A stretch of 64,000 nt of DNA from CAYJBH01 sp964368625 (GCA_964368625.1 CAYJBH010000009.1:28535-92534); one strand, 5' to 3'. Positions 17,180 through 24,806 are shown, counted from the stretch's first letter. Notes: generated by a model from the letters alone, not told the origin. Numbers and translations are program-made.

Positions 17180-18521
17180 AAATCTTGAAAAATTACATTC
17201 ACTTCCTGCATGGAAGTCGGTGATATCTAACTCTATACCGGCAATGATAGCGATGATAATGATGTTGATTTACAATATTGCAGACCTCTTTTTTGTAGGT
17301 CAGACAGGTGATACTCTGCAGGTAGCGGCGGTTTCACTAGCAACACCGGTGTTTTTATTCTTCATGTCGTTTGGCAATGTGTTTGGAATAGGAGGCACTA
17401 CCGTTTGTTCCAAGGCATTCGGTAGAGGCGACAGCGAAAGTGTTAAAAAAACATCGTCTTTTTGTATTTGGTCGAGCATTGTTATCGGTGTAGCGGTTTC
17501 GGTTTTTGTGTTTTTCAATATAGATAGTCTTGCAAATCTTTTGGGAGCAAGTAACGAAATAGCGGATATGGTGAAAAATTATATTCAAATAATTACAGTA
17601 AGTGGACCGTTTATAATGCTGTCGGCTTGCTTGTCTAATCTACTAAGGGCAGAGGGGCGTTCAAAAGAGGCAATGTTTGGTATGATGCTTGGTAACATAA
17701 TTAATATTATCTTAGATCCCATCTTTATCTTAGGGCTAGAATTAGGTGTTACCGGTGCGGCTATAGCAACACTAATCGGAAACACAGTGGGAGGCTTGTA
17801 TTTTATCTTTTTGATTTTTAAGGGTGATTCGTCGTTAAGCAGTAAACTAAAAGATTTTTCTGTTGAAAAAAGTATGGTTTTTGCCGTATTAGCGATAGGG
17901 ATTCCTGCATCGTTTGCCACATTTTTAATGAGCATATCCCAGATTATACTTAATGCACAGATGTCAGCATATGGCGACTTGGCTGTTGCAGGAATCGGAG
18001 TGGCAACAAAGGTATCTATGATGACCAGTATGATTTTTATAGGTCTGGGTCAAGGTGTTCAACCGCTGCTAGGTTTCTGTATAGGCGCAGGTAATCAGCT
18101 GCGCCATAAATCAATAATTAGATTTTCGCTTGGATTTGCCTTTTGTTTGAGCACCTTGTTAACAATTATATGTTATCTGAACATAAATACCATTGTAGGA
18201 AGTTTTTTATCAGATCCTTTGGCGTTCGATTATGCTCTCAATTTTTCTTTGATTCGTATGCCGACAGCAATACTTTTTGGAATGTTTTTTGTGCTCATAA
18301 ATGCCTTGCAAGCTGCAGGTGCTACAAAGTCTTCGTTGGTTGTAAACATTAGCAGGCAGGGTTTGATCTTTATTCCGGCAGTTTTTATATTGGGAGGACT
18401 TTTTGGAGAATTTGGCCTTGTGTTGGCACAGCCGGTTGCCGATATTATGTCATTTATATTAGTATCTATACTCTATATTATCATATCAAAAAATCTTTTT
18501 CCGGCCAAGATAAGCACATAA
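17172..18521 (+). CDS. MATE-family multidrug/sodium efflux transporter
   Basis: A 449-residue, 12-helix antiporter of the MATE (NorM/DinF-like) family, with two similar halves. Typical segments are IPAMIAMIMMLIYNIADLFFVG near the N terminus, the LGNIINIILDPIFI helix and a GLGQGVQPLLGF loop in the second half. Translation starts at a TTG within the end of marR (8-bp overlap), preceded by AAGGGG, so the two are coupled. It exports cationic drugs or metabolites in exchange for Na+ or H+; the substrate is presumably sensed by the MarR partner. Confidence 0.93.
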   Translation: MSKNLEKLHSLPAWKSVISNSIPAMIAMIMMLIYNIADLFFVGQTGDTLQVAAVSLATPVFLFFMSFGNVFGIGGTTVCSKAFGRGDSESVKKTSSFCIWSSIVIGVAVSVFVFFNIDSLANLLGASNEIADMVKNYIQIITVSGPFIMLSACLSNLLRAEGRSKEAMFGMMLGNIINIILDPIFILGLELGVTGAAIATLIGNTVGGLYFIFLIFKGDSSLSSKLKDFSVEKSMVFAVLAIGIPASFATFLMSISQIILNAQMSAYGDLAVAGIGVATKVSMMTSMIFIGLGQGVQPLLGFCIGAGNQLRHKSIIRFSLGFAFCLSTLLTIICYLNINTIVGSFLSDPLAFDYALNFSLIRMPTAILFGMFFVLINALQAAGATKSSLVVNISRQGLIFIPAVFILGGLFGEFGLVLAQPVADIMSFILVSILYIIISKNLFPAKIST

Positions 18522-18536
18522 CGAAAGGAATTAACT

Positions 18537-18752
18537 ATGAAAACCAACAGTAAACACTAATTAGTAAAACTTATATCAATCTGTGGACAGATTGCCGAGC
18601 ATAAAAGCGAAAAAATGCAACAACATAGTAGGGATGAGGGAGAAATAGTATCGATATTAAGCACAGAAGAGCAAGAGAAACTTACCGAGCTGCTCACCAA
18701 GCTACAACAAAAATGGGTTTTTGACAAGAAAAAAATGATGCAGGAAAAATAA
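18537..18752 (+). pseudogene. Remnant of a second MarR-family gene (nonsense codon plus internal deletion)
   Basis: After a good ribosome binding site (CGAAAGGAATTAACT) an ATG opens M-K-T-N-S-K-H and then a TAA at codon 8. The same frame continues with LVKLISICGQIAEHKSEKMQ, which looks like a MarR N terminus. It then passes directly to ILSTEEQEKLTELLTKLQQKW, which looks like the C-terminal dimer helices. The DNA-binding core in between is missing. The frame ends at TAA 18752. A 45-residue peptide from the internal ATG at 18615 is possible but has no ribosome binding site. It lies directly behind the MATE gene, in the same transcript. Confidence 0.65.
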
Positions 18753-18766
18753 TAATCTTTATCATA

Positions 18767-18807
18767 AAAAAACAACCGATTGACATTTGCCATATCGGTT
18801 GTTTTTT
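18767..18807. terminator. Bidirectional intrinsic terminator
   Basis: AAAAAACAACCGAT pairs with ATCGGTTGTTTTTT around a 13-nt loop, with A/T runs on both sides. It separates the marR-MATE transcript (rightward) from the convergent siderophore operon (leftward). Confidence 0.88.
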
Positions 18808-18818
18808 ATAATATTTTA

Positions 18819-19868
18819 CTATGCTATTGCATCTTCGATGCACTTAATCATTGCATCTAATGCGGTTATACCGCCGTCTACAAGATACCAGTTGTTTCCG
18901 GGTGTTAAGAAAACTATGTTTTCGTTTTGGTATGCGGTAGTCTGCTGAATAATCTGGTCGCCTAAAATGAGATCCTCGGCTGTGGTGGAAACTTCGTCAC
19001 CTACCGCCACGTCTTTATCAAGAACAAACAGATAGTCGGGGTTTTGCTGTAAAATAAGGTCGGTTGAAGCGATGTCACCATGGTTTACGTCCTGGTCGGC
19101 ATCTAGGTTGTTAAAGCCCATCTCGTTGGTGATGATAGAGCAACGACCGCCGTTTCCAAGTGCATTGTACTCACCACCGGTTACAAGTCCGAGAAGTGCG
19201 GTTGCGACCTCGCCCTCTGTTGCAAATGCGTTGATAGCGGCAATTCTCTCTTCATATCCTGCAATAATTGTGTCAACTTCATCGGTTAAACCAAACATGG
19301 CGGAATGTCTTGCGGCAAGATCCTTGTAGCTGTTCATATAGCCAGCCTCATAGTCAACAAACGCACAAAATACCGGTGCGATAACCGAAAGGTCGTCGTA
19401 ATGAGATGCGGTGCGGTCGCTGGAGAAGATAACGTCGGGTTGTAGCGACATAACTGCTTCAAGGTCATAGTCCTTCATACCACCAAGCTGCACGATGTCG
19501 GGATCTTCGTAGTATTTAACCAGATGTTCCGACATAGTTGGGTCCCCGATGGTTCCAACTATGCGGTCGCCAAGTCCCATTGCGTCAAGGAAATCAAGTG
19601 TTTGATAGTTTAGCACAACAATACGCTGTGGATCAAGCATATATTCAACATCAATTAACTCGTCGGTGGCATTTACGGTTTGAATAACAACGGTTCCGGC
19701 TGTTGCAGGTTCCTCTTCGGTAGTCTCTTCGGTCGATTCTTCGGTCGATTCGGAAGCAGGTGCTGTTGAGTCTTCTGTTGGTGCGGCAGCTTCTTCTGTC
19801 GGTGCACTACAGGCAACCATAGATACTGCCAAAACACCGGCAAGTATTAAGGTAATTATCTTTTTCAT
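18819..19868 (-). CDS. Siderophore ABC transporter substrate-binding lipoprotein (YclQ/FatB-like)
   Basis: A 349-residue iron-chelate binding lipoprotein. The signal peptide ends in the lipobox SMVAC, followed by an acidic Thr/Glu/Ala-rich linker of about 40 residues. The mature protein is a helical-backbone type III binding protein: PQRIVVLNYQTLDFLDAMG, the domain-linking helix, and a C-terminal lobe with GNGGRCSIITNEMGF. It is the last gene of a four-gene importer whose order (permease, permease, ATPase, binding protein) equals B. subtilis yclNOPQ, the petrobactin importer. The ligand here is inferred to be a catecholate-type siderophore. A GTTAG-N6-CTAAC palindrome lies in its upstream gap. 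Confidence 0.9.
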   Translation of the reverse strand: MKKIITLILAGVLAVSMVACSAPTEEAAAPTEDSTAPASESTEESTEETTEEEPATAGTVVIQTVNATDELIDVEYMLDPQRIVVLNYQTLDFLDAMGLGDRIVGTIGDPTMSEHLVKYYEDPDIVQLGGMKDYDLEAVMSLQPDVIFSSDRTASHYDDLSVIAPVFCAFVDYEAGYMNSYKDLAARHSAMFGLTDEVDTIIAGYEERIAAINAFATEGEVATALLGLVTGGEYNALGNGGRCSIITNEMGFNNLDADQDVNHGDIASTDLILQQNPDYLFVLDKDVAVGDEVSTTAEDLILGDQIIQQTTAYQNENIVFLTPGNNWYLVDGGITALDAMIKCIEDAIA

Positions 19869-19897
19869 ATTTTCTCCTCATGTTTGTATATATATCT

Positions 19898-19958
19898 ATC
19901 GCTGTTAGAATAGGCTAACTGATAGCTGCACCCCTGCAGTGGGTGGCCTAGCAGCGAT
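19898..19958 (-). other. Structured gap before the binding-protein gene
   Basis: ATCGCTG and CAGCGAT (7 bp, perfect) close a 47-nt loop that contains a smaller hairpin (CTGCA-CCCC-TGCAG, 19926-19939) and an iron-type operator. It may stabilise the downstream lipoprotein mRNA or mark an internal promoter region; I found no convincing internal -35/-10 pair. Confidence 0.4.
19904..19919. promoter_or_regulatory. GTTAG-N6-CTAAC operator (siderophore operon, internal)
   Basis: GTTAGAATAGGCTAAC is a 16-bp palindrome with 5-bp arms, the same as those on the feoA promoter and on the promoter of this operon. It lies between the ATPase and the binding-protein genes, suggesting separate iron control of the lipoprotein. 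Confidence 0.6.
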
Positions 19959-19964
19959 ATATAA

Positions 19965-20717
19965 CTAATAGTAGATGGAAATCGGTTTTCCGTTTATCAT
20001 CTGAATGTCAAAGTCCACGTTATAAAGGTCTTTAAGCACATCCTTTGTCATTATCTCGGTTACTTCGCCGAATTTATACAGCTCGCCATCCTTAAATGCG
20101 GCTATAAAGTCGGAGTATGCCGAGGCAAAATTTATCTCATGTAGCACAAGTATAACGGTTTTTCCAAGTTCCTCGCTAAGCTTTCGTACCAGCTTCATGA
20201 GGTTGGAAGAATGGTAGATGTCAAGGTTGTTGGTAGGTTCATCTAAAAACACGAACTCGGTATCCTGCGCTATTACCATTGCAATATATGCACGTTGTAG
20301 CTGACCACCTGAAAGCTCATCGATAAACCTATCGGAAAATTCATCCAGTTCCATGTAATCGATAGCCATATTTACTTTTTCGTCATCCTCCTTTGTAAGA
20401 TTGCTTCCGCTATAAGGGAAGCGACCAAATGAGACCAGCTCCTTAACGGTTAACTTCATCTGTATGTTATTTGTTTGGGTGAGAATGGCTAGCTTTTTTG
20501 CAAGCTCCTTGCTTTTCCACTCCTGTAAATCTTTGTCCTCAATGTTAACCTTGCCACTATCCTGTGCAATAAGCCTGGTAATGATATTTAAAACGGTAGA
20601 TTTGCCTGCACCGTTGGGGCCTATAAGCGAAATCACCTTGCCGCGTGGCAGCTGAAAGGTAACGTCCTTAACAACGTGTTTTTCGCCGTAATTTTTATTA
20701 ATTGCTTTTATCTTCAT
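19965..20717 (-). CDS. Siderophore ABC transporter ATPase (YclP/FatE-like)
   Basis: A 250-residue nucleotide-binding protein of the iron-chelate class. Walker A is GPNGAGKST (about residues 34-42), the signature is LSGGQLQR, Walker B is FVFLDEPTNNLD and the switch His is in LVLHEINFA. It drives uptake through the two FecCD-type permeases encoded immediately upstream (5-bp gap). All four genes are read as one minus-strand operon. Confidence 0.93.
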   Translation of the reverse strand: MKIKAINKNYGEKHVVKDVTFQLPRGKVISLIGPNGAGKSTVLNIITRLIAQDSGKVNIEDKDLQEWKSKELAKKLAILTQTNNIQMKLTVKELVSFGRFPYSGSNLTKEDDEKVNMAIDYMELDEFSDRFIDELSGGQLQRAYIAMVIAQDTEFVFLDEPTNNLDIYHSSNLMKLVRKLSEELGKTVILVLHEINFASAYSDFIAAFKDGELYKFGEVTEIMTKDVLKDLYNVDFDIQMINGKPISIYY

Positions 20718-20722
20718 TAAGA

Positions 20723-21688
20723 TTAAACCCCTTTACTTCTAAGAATAAGGTACAGGAAATATGCACCACCAAACAAGTTGATAAACACCGAAATAACAAC
20801 GCTAAAACCAAACACGTGTTCTATTAATATTTGTCCAAACATTAGTACGATAACGCCGGATAAAAATGCACCTAACATAAGCTGTTTGTGCTTATAGGTT
20901 TTAAGTAGTTCCCTTGATATGTTTGCAATGATAAGACCAAGGAAGGATATGGGTCCAACAAGGGCGGTAGCTATGGTTATAAAAAAGGTTACACCGATAA
21001 GTAATCTCGATATAGTTTTATCGTAATCCACACCAAGATTTATCGCCTGGTTTTTGCCAAGGGTGATTACATCGAGGAGTGCAATTTCCTTGCGAAGCAC
21101 AAATATGGTGAGTGCTATTAAGAAAAGGCACAGGTAGATGATTTCGGAGTTAACATGGTCAAATCCTGCAACCAGGCTGGATAAAAGCACGTCGTATTCG
21201 TTTGGATCCATCATTCTTGTTAACGTGTTGGAGATGCTGGTAAAAAGTGTTGCAAGAACTGTTCCGGCAAGAAGTACATACAAAACGTTATATCGTGTCT
21301 TTTTAAAAAGTGTGCTGTAGACAAAGGTTGCGACAACGCCCATTATAATTACATCAACCACAAAGGCAATATTTTTGTTAGCAAGCATAAAGCTGTTTGC
21401 GCCAAACACAAAGGATACGCCGGTGTGAACCAAGATGTAAAGCGAATTCATACCAAGCAAGCAAGGGGTTACAATTCGGTTGTTAATTATGGATTGGAAA
21501 ACAATACTCGCAGTGCCAATACAAAATGATGCAATGATCATTGCCATTAGCTTTGGCAATCTCAGCTCCATAACAAATGCAAAGAAGTTCATGTCTACCT
21601 CTATGAACTGGTAGCCAAGTGATAATATTACCGAGAGGATAAACATCAAAAAGAGCTTAGTTCCACTTTTAATTTTATTTTTTTGCAT
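20723..21688 (-). CDS. Siderophore ABC transporter permease (YclO/FatC-like, FecCD family)
   Basis: A 321-residue polytopic FecCD-family permease. It carries the conserved LRLPKLMAMIIASFCIG near the N terminus, the GISNTLTR-like central region (SISNTLTRMMDP) and the C-terminal GPISFLGLIIANISREL loop that contacts the ATPase. It overlaps the other permease gene by 14 bp. Heterodimeric permease pairs of this kind import Fe(III)-siderophores in Firmicutes. Confidence 0.92.
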   Translation of the reverse strand: MQKNKIKSGTKLFLMFILSVILSLGYQFIEVDMNFFAFVMELRLPKLMAMIIASFCIGTASIVFQSIINNRIVTPCLLGMNSLYILVHTGVSFVFGANSFMLANKNIAFVVDVIIMGVVATFVYSTLFKKTRYNVLYVLLAGTVLATLFTSISNTLTRMMDPNEYDVLLSSLVAGFDHVNSEIIYLCLFLIALTIFVLRKEIALLDVITLGKNQAINLGVDYDKTISRLLIGVTFFITIATALVGPISFLGLIIANISRELLKTYKHKQLMLGAFLSGVIVLMFGQILIEHVFGFSVVISVFINLFGGAYFLYLILRSKGV

Positions 21689-22676
21689 CCGCTATCTCCT
21701 TTTTTGCTTTGGGTTTTCCAGGATTTAGTCGTTTAAACAACATGATAATAAACAGCGCACTACCTATAACACCGGATATAAGGTCAACCGGCAGTTCATA
21801 CGGATGAATAACAATTCTTGCAATAATGTCGCATATAAGCACGAAAAGCGCACCGAACAACGCCACATCCAAAATGGTACCTCTTATCTTATCTCCACGA
21901 AACATGGAGACAAGGTTTGGTATTATAAGTCCGATATAGGATATAGTACCTACCGTCACAATTATGGCAGCAGTTAACACAGCAGCGATGGTAAGGCCGC
22001 CGAATAGCACAAAATTGTAGTTCACACCAAGGTTTTTTGAAAAGGTCTCCCCAAGACCTACAATATTAAAGTAGTTCGCGAATATAAATGCAATTATAAC
22101 GAGCGGCACAACAATAAACACAATTTCATATCGTCCTGCCGTAACCATGGCAAAACTGCCGGTGAAGGTGTTGGACATCGCCTGCATAAGGCCATATTCA
22201 TATGCAAAATAACTGTTTACGCCACCGATAACAGTTCCAAACATAATACCGATAAGCGGCACCATAATAATATCTTTGAACTTAATTCGCTGTATAAACC
22301 AAACAAACAGCCATGTGCCGAGTATTGCGGTAACAAAGGTGATAAGCGTCATTCCCATTAGGCCTGCAGTAGGAAAAATGAGATAAGTCATAAGCACGCC
22401 AAATTGAGCAGACGAAATGGTTGCTCCTGTTGTAGGGGAGACAAATTTGTTGCGACAGAGATTTTGCATTATAAGACCGGCAACACTCATGCCAACACCG
22501 GTGCAAAGTATGGCGAGCACACGGGGTATTCGACCAACGGTGAGGACAAGAAGTTGGTTAAAGTCGCCTGCCATCAATCCGGTTAAATCTATGTCATATG
22601 CCCCAATAAATACTGAAACAAAAGAAAAAATAACTATAAGTACAAAAAGAAGTATAGTGTATTTATACTTAGCGAT
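21675..22676 (-). CDS. Siderophore ABC transporter permease (YclN/FatD-like), probable ATC start
   Basis: A FecCD-family permease of about 333 residues beginning at IAKYKYTILLFVLIV, with VGRIPRVLAILCTGVGMSVAG and the GTISYIGLIIPNLVSMF ATPase-contact loop. The open frame reaches back to an ATG at 22742, but that ATG lies inside the -10 element (TAGTAT) of the operon promoter and has no ribosome binding site. A perfect GGAGGT (22683-22688) is followed after 6 bases by ATC (22674-22676), in frame, and no ATG, GTG or TTG is close. I therefore set the start at this ATC. A sequencing error of an ATG is the main alternative. Confidence 0.85.
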   Translation of the reverse strand: MAKYKYTILLFVLIVIFSFVSVFIGAYDIDLTGLMAGDFNQLLVLTVGRIPRVLAILCTGVGMSVAGLIMQNLCRNKFVSPTTGATISSAQFGVLMTYLIFPTAGLMGMTLITFVTAILGTWLFVWFIQRIKFKDIIMVPLIGIMFGTVIGGVNSYFAYEYGLMQAMSNTFTGSFAMVTAGRYEIVFIVVPLVIIAFIFANYFNIVGLGETFSKNLGVNYNFVLFGGLTIAAVLTAAIIVTVGTISYIGLIIPNLVSMFRGDKIRGTILDVALFGALFVLICDIIARIVIHPYELPVDLISGVIGSALFIIMLFKRLNPGKPKAKKEIADAKK

Positions 22677-22706
22677 GGGAATACCTCCAGAGGGTTTAGC
22701 GTGTAA

Positions 22707-22722
22707 GTTAGTAATTGCTAAC
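22707..22722. promoter_or_regulatory. GTTAG-N6-CTAAC operator (siderophore operon promoter)
   Basis: GTTAGTAATTGCTAAC, a 16-bp palindrome, begins about 10 bp downstream of the -10 element and covers the expected transcription start, so a bound protein would block initiation. Identical in plan to the feoA sites. Confidence 0.72.
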
Positions 22723-22732
22723 CAGCGTATAA

Positions 22733-22761
22733 ATACTAACATTAAACAGCTGTAAAGTCAA
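22733..22761 (-). promoter_or_regulatory. Sigma-A-type promoter of the siderophore importer operon
   Basis: Read on the minus strand, TTGACT (22756-22761) and TAGTAT (22733-22738) are separated by 17 bp. The -10 element contains the ATG at 22742 in its immediate upstream flank, which rules that ATG out as the start of the first permease. Confidence 0.7.
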
Positions 22762-22832
22762 TGAATTTTGCCCTGAAAATAGAAAAACTGTTATAAGTTA
22801 CATAATTATACAAACAATAGTAGTTCGTACTG

Positions 22833-22848
22833 GTTAGAAAATACTAAC
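22833..22848. promoter_or_regulatory. GTTAG-N6-CTAAC operator (upstream copy)
   Basis: GTTAGAAAATACTAAC, another 16-bp copy, lies 72 bp upstream of the operon promoter and next to TTGACA (minus strand, 22857-22862). It may serve a second weak promoter, allow cooperative binding, or have once controlled the decayed gene to its right. Confidence 0.65.
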
Positions 22849-22936
22849 CTTTGCTTGTCAACACTGCTATTGTCTATTGATAAGAATCTTGATGTGAAAC
22901 TAGAAAACTAAAATTAAAATAAGGAGCAAATGGATT

Positions 22937-23265
22937 ATGGACTATACAATTGTTAATCATCAACACATATTCGATTCTGCAAAATTTTTTCCTCAATGTC
23001 ATGCTTCAACCATTGAGGTGTTACCGGATAATTCTGTCGTTGTCGCATGGTTTGGTGGAACACATGAAAAGGCGGATGATGTTTGCAATGGCTATCACGT
23101 AGGGTTAACTCTTACTGGAGCAAGCCAAAGTTAGTTGTAGCTGCAAATGGTGCACCTTGCTGGAACCCCGTGTTGTTTTATACCTATAACCGTTTACAGC
23201 TTTACTATAAAAGAAGTAAAGAAATCGAGACCTGGCAAACATTTATAATAGAGAGCCTTGACGGC
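22937..23265 (+). pseudogene. Sialidase-family 5' fragment (frameshifted)
   Basis: After AAGGAGCAAATGGATT an ATG opens a reading frame that resembles the start of a BNR-type exo-alpha-sialidase: SAKFFPQCHASTIEVLPDNS and VVVAWFGGTHEKADDV. It runs out at 23134. The match continues in another frame (SRRVNSYWSKPKLVVAANGA, PCWNPVLFYTYNRLQLYYK, EIETWQTFI), so a frameshift lies near 23085-23100. Only about 110 of the several hundred residues of a sialidase remain before the sequence changes to a glycoside hydrolase 3 fragment. Not functional as it stands. Confidence 0.75.
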
Positions 23266-24124
23266 GAGATAATAGCCGAGATGAGCTTGGAGCAGAAGGT
23301 TAACCAGCTCTCGGCTGATGTTGAGCCGTGGGAGCTTGAGTTTGAAAACCCAAGATATAACTTTACCCCATTTTATGCAGGCGAGGATACTCAGCTTAAT
23401 ATCCCGGCAATTAAGTTTACCGATGGACCGACAGGCGTTGTAATGGGTTACGACTCCACCGCCTTTCCGGTATCCATCGCAAGGGGTGCAACCTTTGATA
23501 CCGAGCTGGAAAAAAGGGTTGGAGACATTATCGGCAAGGAGGCATGCATAGGCGATGCCAACCTGTTTGCCGGAGTTTGCATAAATCTGCTTCGTCACCC
23601 TGCATGGGGACGCGCTCAGGAAACCTATGGTGAGGATAGCTACCTTCTCGGCGAGATGGGCGCCGCACTTGTAGACGGCGTTAATGAACATGTAATCCCC
23701 TGTGTTAAGCATTTTGCCTGTAACAGCATGGAAAACGCAAGGTTTAAGGTTAACGTTAAGATAGACGAGCGTAGCCTATACGAGCTGTATCTCCCCCATT
23801 TTAAAAAGACTATAGAGGCCGGGGCAGGCTGTGTTATGAGTGCCTACAACCGTGTTAACGGCGAGTGGTGCGGACACAATAAGGAGCTACTGCGTGATAT
23901 TTTAAACGATAAATGGGGCTTCGACGGCTTTGTTATGTCTGATTTTCTTTTCGGGATGCGCAACACGGTGGATGCTATAGAGGGCGGGCAGTGCCTAGAG
24001 ATGCATATGCCACAGTATTATGGCGAAAAACTCGTAAGAGAGGTTAAAAACGGCACCGTGGACGAAAAGCTTGTTGATGAAGCCGTGCTTCGTATTTTAA
24101 GATATAAAATTAAGTATGCAATTA
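23266..24124 (+). pseudogene. Glycoside hydrolase family 3 N-terminal domain fragment
   Basis: About 285 residues of a GH3 beta-glycosidase catalytic domain, open without stops: SLEQKVNQLSADVEPWEL, KFTDGPTGVV, SIARGATFD, the KHFACNSMENAR segment and GFVMSDFLFGMRNT, which contains the nucleophile Asp (SD). It is joined in frame to the sialidase fragment and ends at RILRYKIKYAIKK, before the second GH3 domain. This part has visibly more G and C at third positions than the sialidase part, suggesting a different origin. There is no start codon or ribosome binding site of its own. A truncated fossil. Confidence 0.8.
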
Positions 24125-24277
24125 AAAAATCCGGCAATTTCACCGCTTACAGGTGTAGACAGTCTCCAAACAGGCGCTAGCGCAAACACACCTCTGTTTA
24201 TTGCTTTAATGCTTGTTTCGACTTTGGGAGCATTGTTTGTGTTTAGGAAAAAATTACTGCCCATAAGAAAAAGATAA
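24122..24277 (+). pseudogene. Sortase-anchor C-terminal fragment of a surface protein
   Basis: In the frame one base later than the GH3 fragment, after a run of six A residues, the sequence reads ISPLTGVDS, then ANTPLFIALMLVSTLGALFV (a membrane helix) and FRKKLLPIRKR with a stop at 24277. This is a sorting signal: SPLTG fits the (S/P)PxTG motif known for Clostridioides difficile sortase B, followed by a hydrophobic stretch and a basic tail. It must come from a cell-wall-anchored protein, but no body of such a protein is present. Confidence 0.72.
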
Positions 24278-24327
24278 CTACCACTACGTACGTTGATGGA
24301 TTTTGTGATTAACAATCGATTAAGCTG

Positions 24328-24418
24328 TCATAACCAAAGCTAACTAACAGCGTGAGCGCTGACAAGCAAAATAACGCCGAACCCAACCTCACGAAATTGG
24401 GTCCAGCGTTACGCTGGT
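24328..24418. repeat. 91-bp hairpin-rich repeat, copy 1
   Basis: The first of two tandem copies (period 99 bp, about seven differences and one indel). It contains three inverted repeats: CAGCG-TGAG-CGCTG (24348-24361), ACCCAA...TTGGGT (24380-24401) and CCAGCGTTACGCTGG (24403-24417). AACGC (near 24373) can also pair with GCGTT (near 24405), so alternative folds exist. Looks like a dispersed intergenic repeat of the REP/MITE kind or a structured RNA; neither is proven. Confidence 0.75.
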
Positions 24419-24426
24419 ACGGATAT

Positions 24427-24516
24427 TCATAACCAAAGTTAACCAACAGCGTGAGCGGTAACAAACAAATAACGCCGAACCCAACCTCACGAAATTGGGT
24501 CCAGCGTCACGCTGGT
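24427..24516. repeat. 90-bp hairpin-rich repeat, copy 2
   Basis: The second tandem copy, with the ACCCAA...TTGGGT and CCAGCGTCACGCTGG hairpins kept and the CAGCG...CGCTG hairpin lost through two changes. It runs directly into an 18-nt copy of the tRNA-Pro 3' end. Confidence 0.75.
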
Positions 24517-24531
24517 TGGGATGACACGACT
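24514..24531 (-). repeat. Partial copy of the tRNA-Pro 3' end (possible attachment-site scar)
   Basis: GGTTGGGATGACACGACT matches the 3' end and CCA of the tRNA-Pro gene at 24696-24713 (GGTCGGGATGACACGACT) at 17 of 18 positions, in the same orientation, 182 bp away. Such duplications arise when an element integrates at, or is lost from, a tRNA gene. Confidence 0.6.
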
Positions 24532-24655
24532 TCGCAAAGCTAAAACTTTTGCCGGTACGCAAAAATTTTACTGTCGCTTATCGATCCCATGTCGCGGATT
24601 GCACCCACCTTGTGGGAACAACCCGCTTCACGCCGGTCATTTCCAATAAAATAAT

Positions 24656-24686
24656 AAATCCGACAGTCCACCGGACTATCGGATTT
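24656..24686 (-). terminator. Terminator of tRNA-Pro / rplU-rpmA
   Basis: AAATCCGACAGTCC pairs with GGACTATCGGATTT (one mismatch) around a 3-nt loop. On the minus strand it is followed by ATTATTTTATT, and it lies 9 bp after the tRNA 3' end. It has T-rich flanks on both strands. Confidence 0.82.
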
Positions 24687-24694
24687 GTGTTTTT

Positions 24695-24771
24695 TGGTCG
24701 GGATGACACGACTCGAACGTGCGGCATCTTGGTCCCAAACCAAGCACTCTACCAAACTGAGCTACATCCCG
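24695..24771 (-). tRNA. tRNA-Pro (UGG)
   Basis: A 77-nt cloverleaf on the minus strand including an encoded CCA. The acceptor stem is CGGGATG / CATCCCG with discriminator A, the D stem is GCTC / GAGT, the anticodon stem-loop is CTTGG-TTTGGGA-CCAAG with anticodon TGG, and the T loop is TTCGAGT. It follows rpmA in the same direction, 35 bp away. Confidence 0.95.
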
Positions 24772-24777
24772 TTAATT

Positions 24778-24801
24778 GGGGCGGTCTTAAAAGACAACCC
24801 C
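24778..24801 (-). other. Hairpin between rpmA and tRNA-Pro
   Basis: GGGG-GTCTT and AAGAC-CCCC pair with small internal loops. On the minus strand no U-run follows, so it is more likely an mRNA 3'-end or processing structure than a full terminator. Confidence 0.4.
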
Positions 24802-24806
24802 TTTTT

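Noticed and set aside
22740..22742. ATG as start of the siderophore permease
   Set aside because: It lies in the promoter between -35 and just next to -10, without a ribosome binding site.
24319..24530. CRISPR-like array
   Set aside because: Only two copies with a 99-bp period and no unique spacers; a tandem repeat instead.
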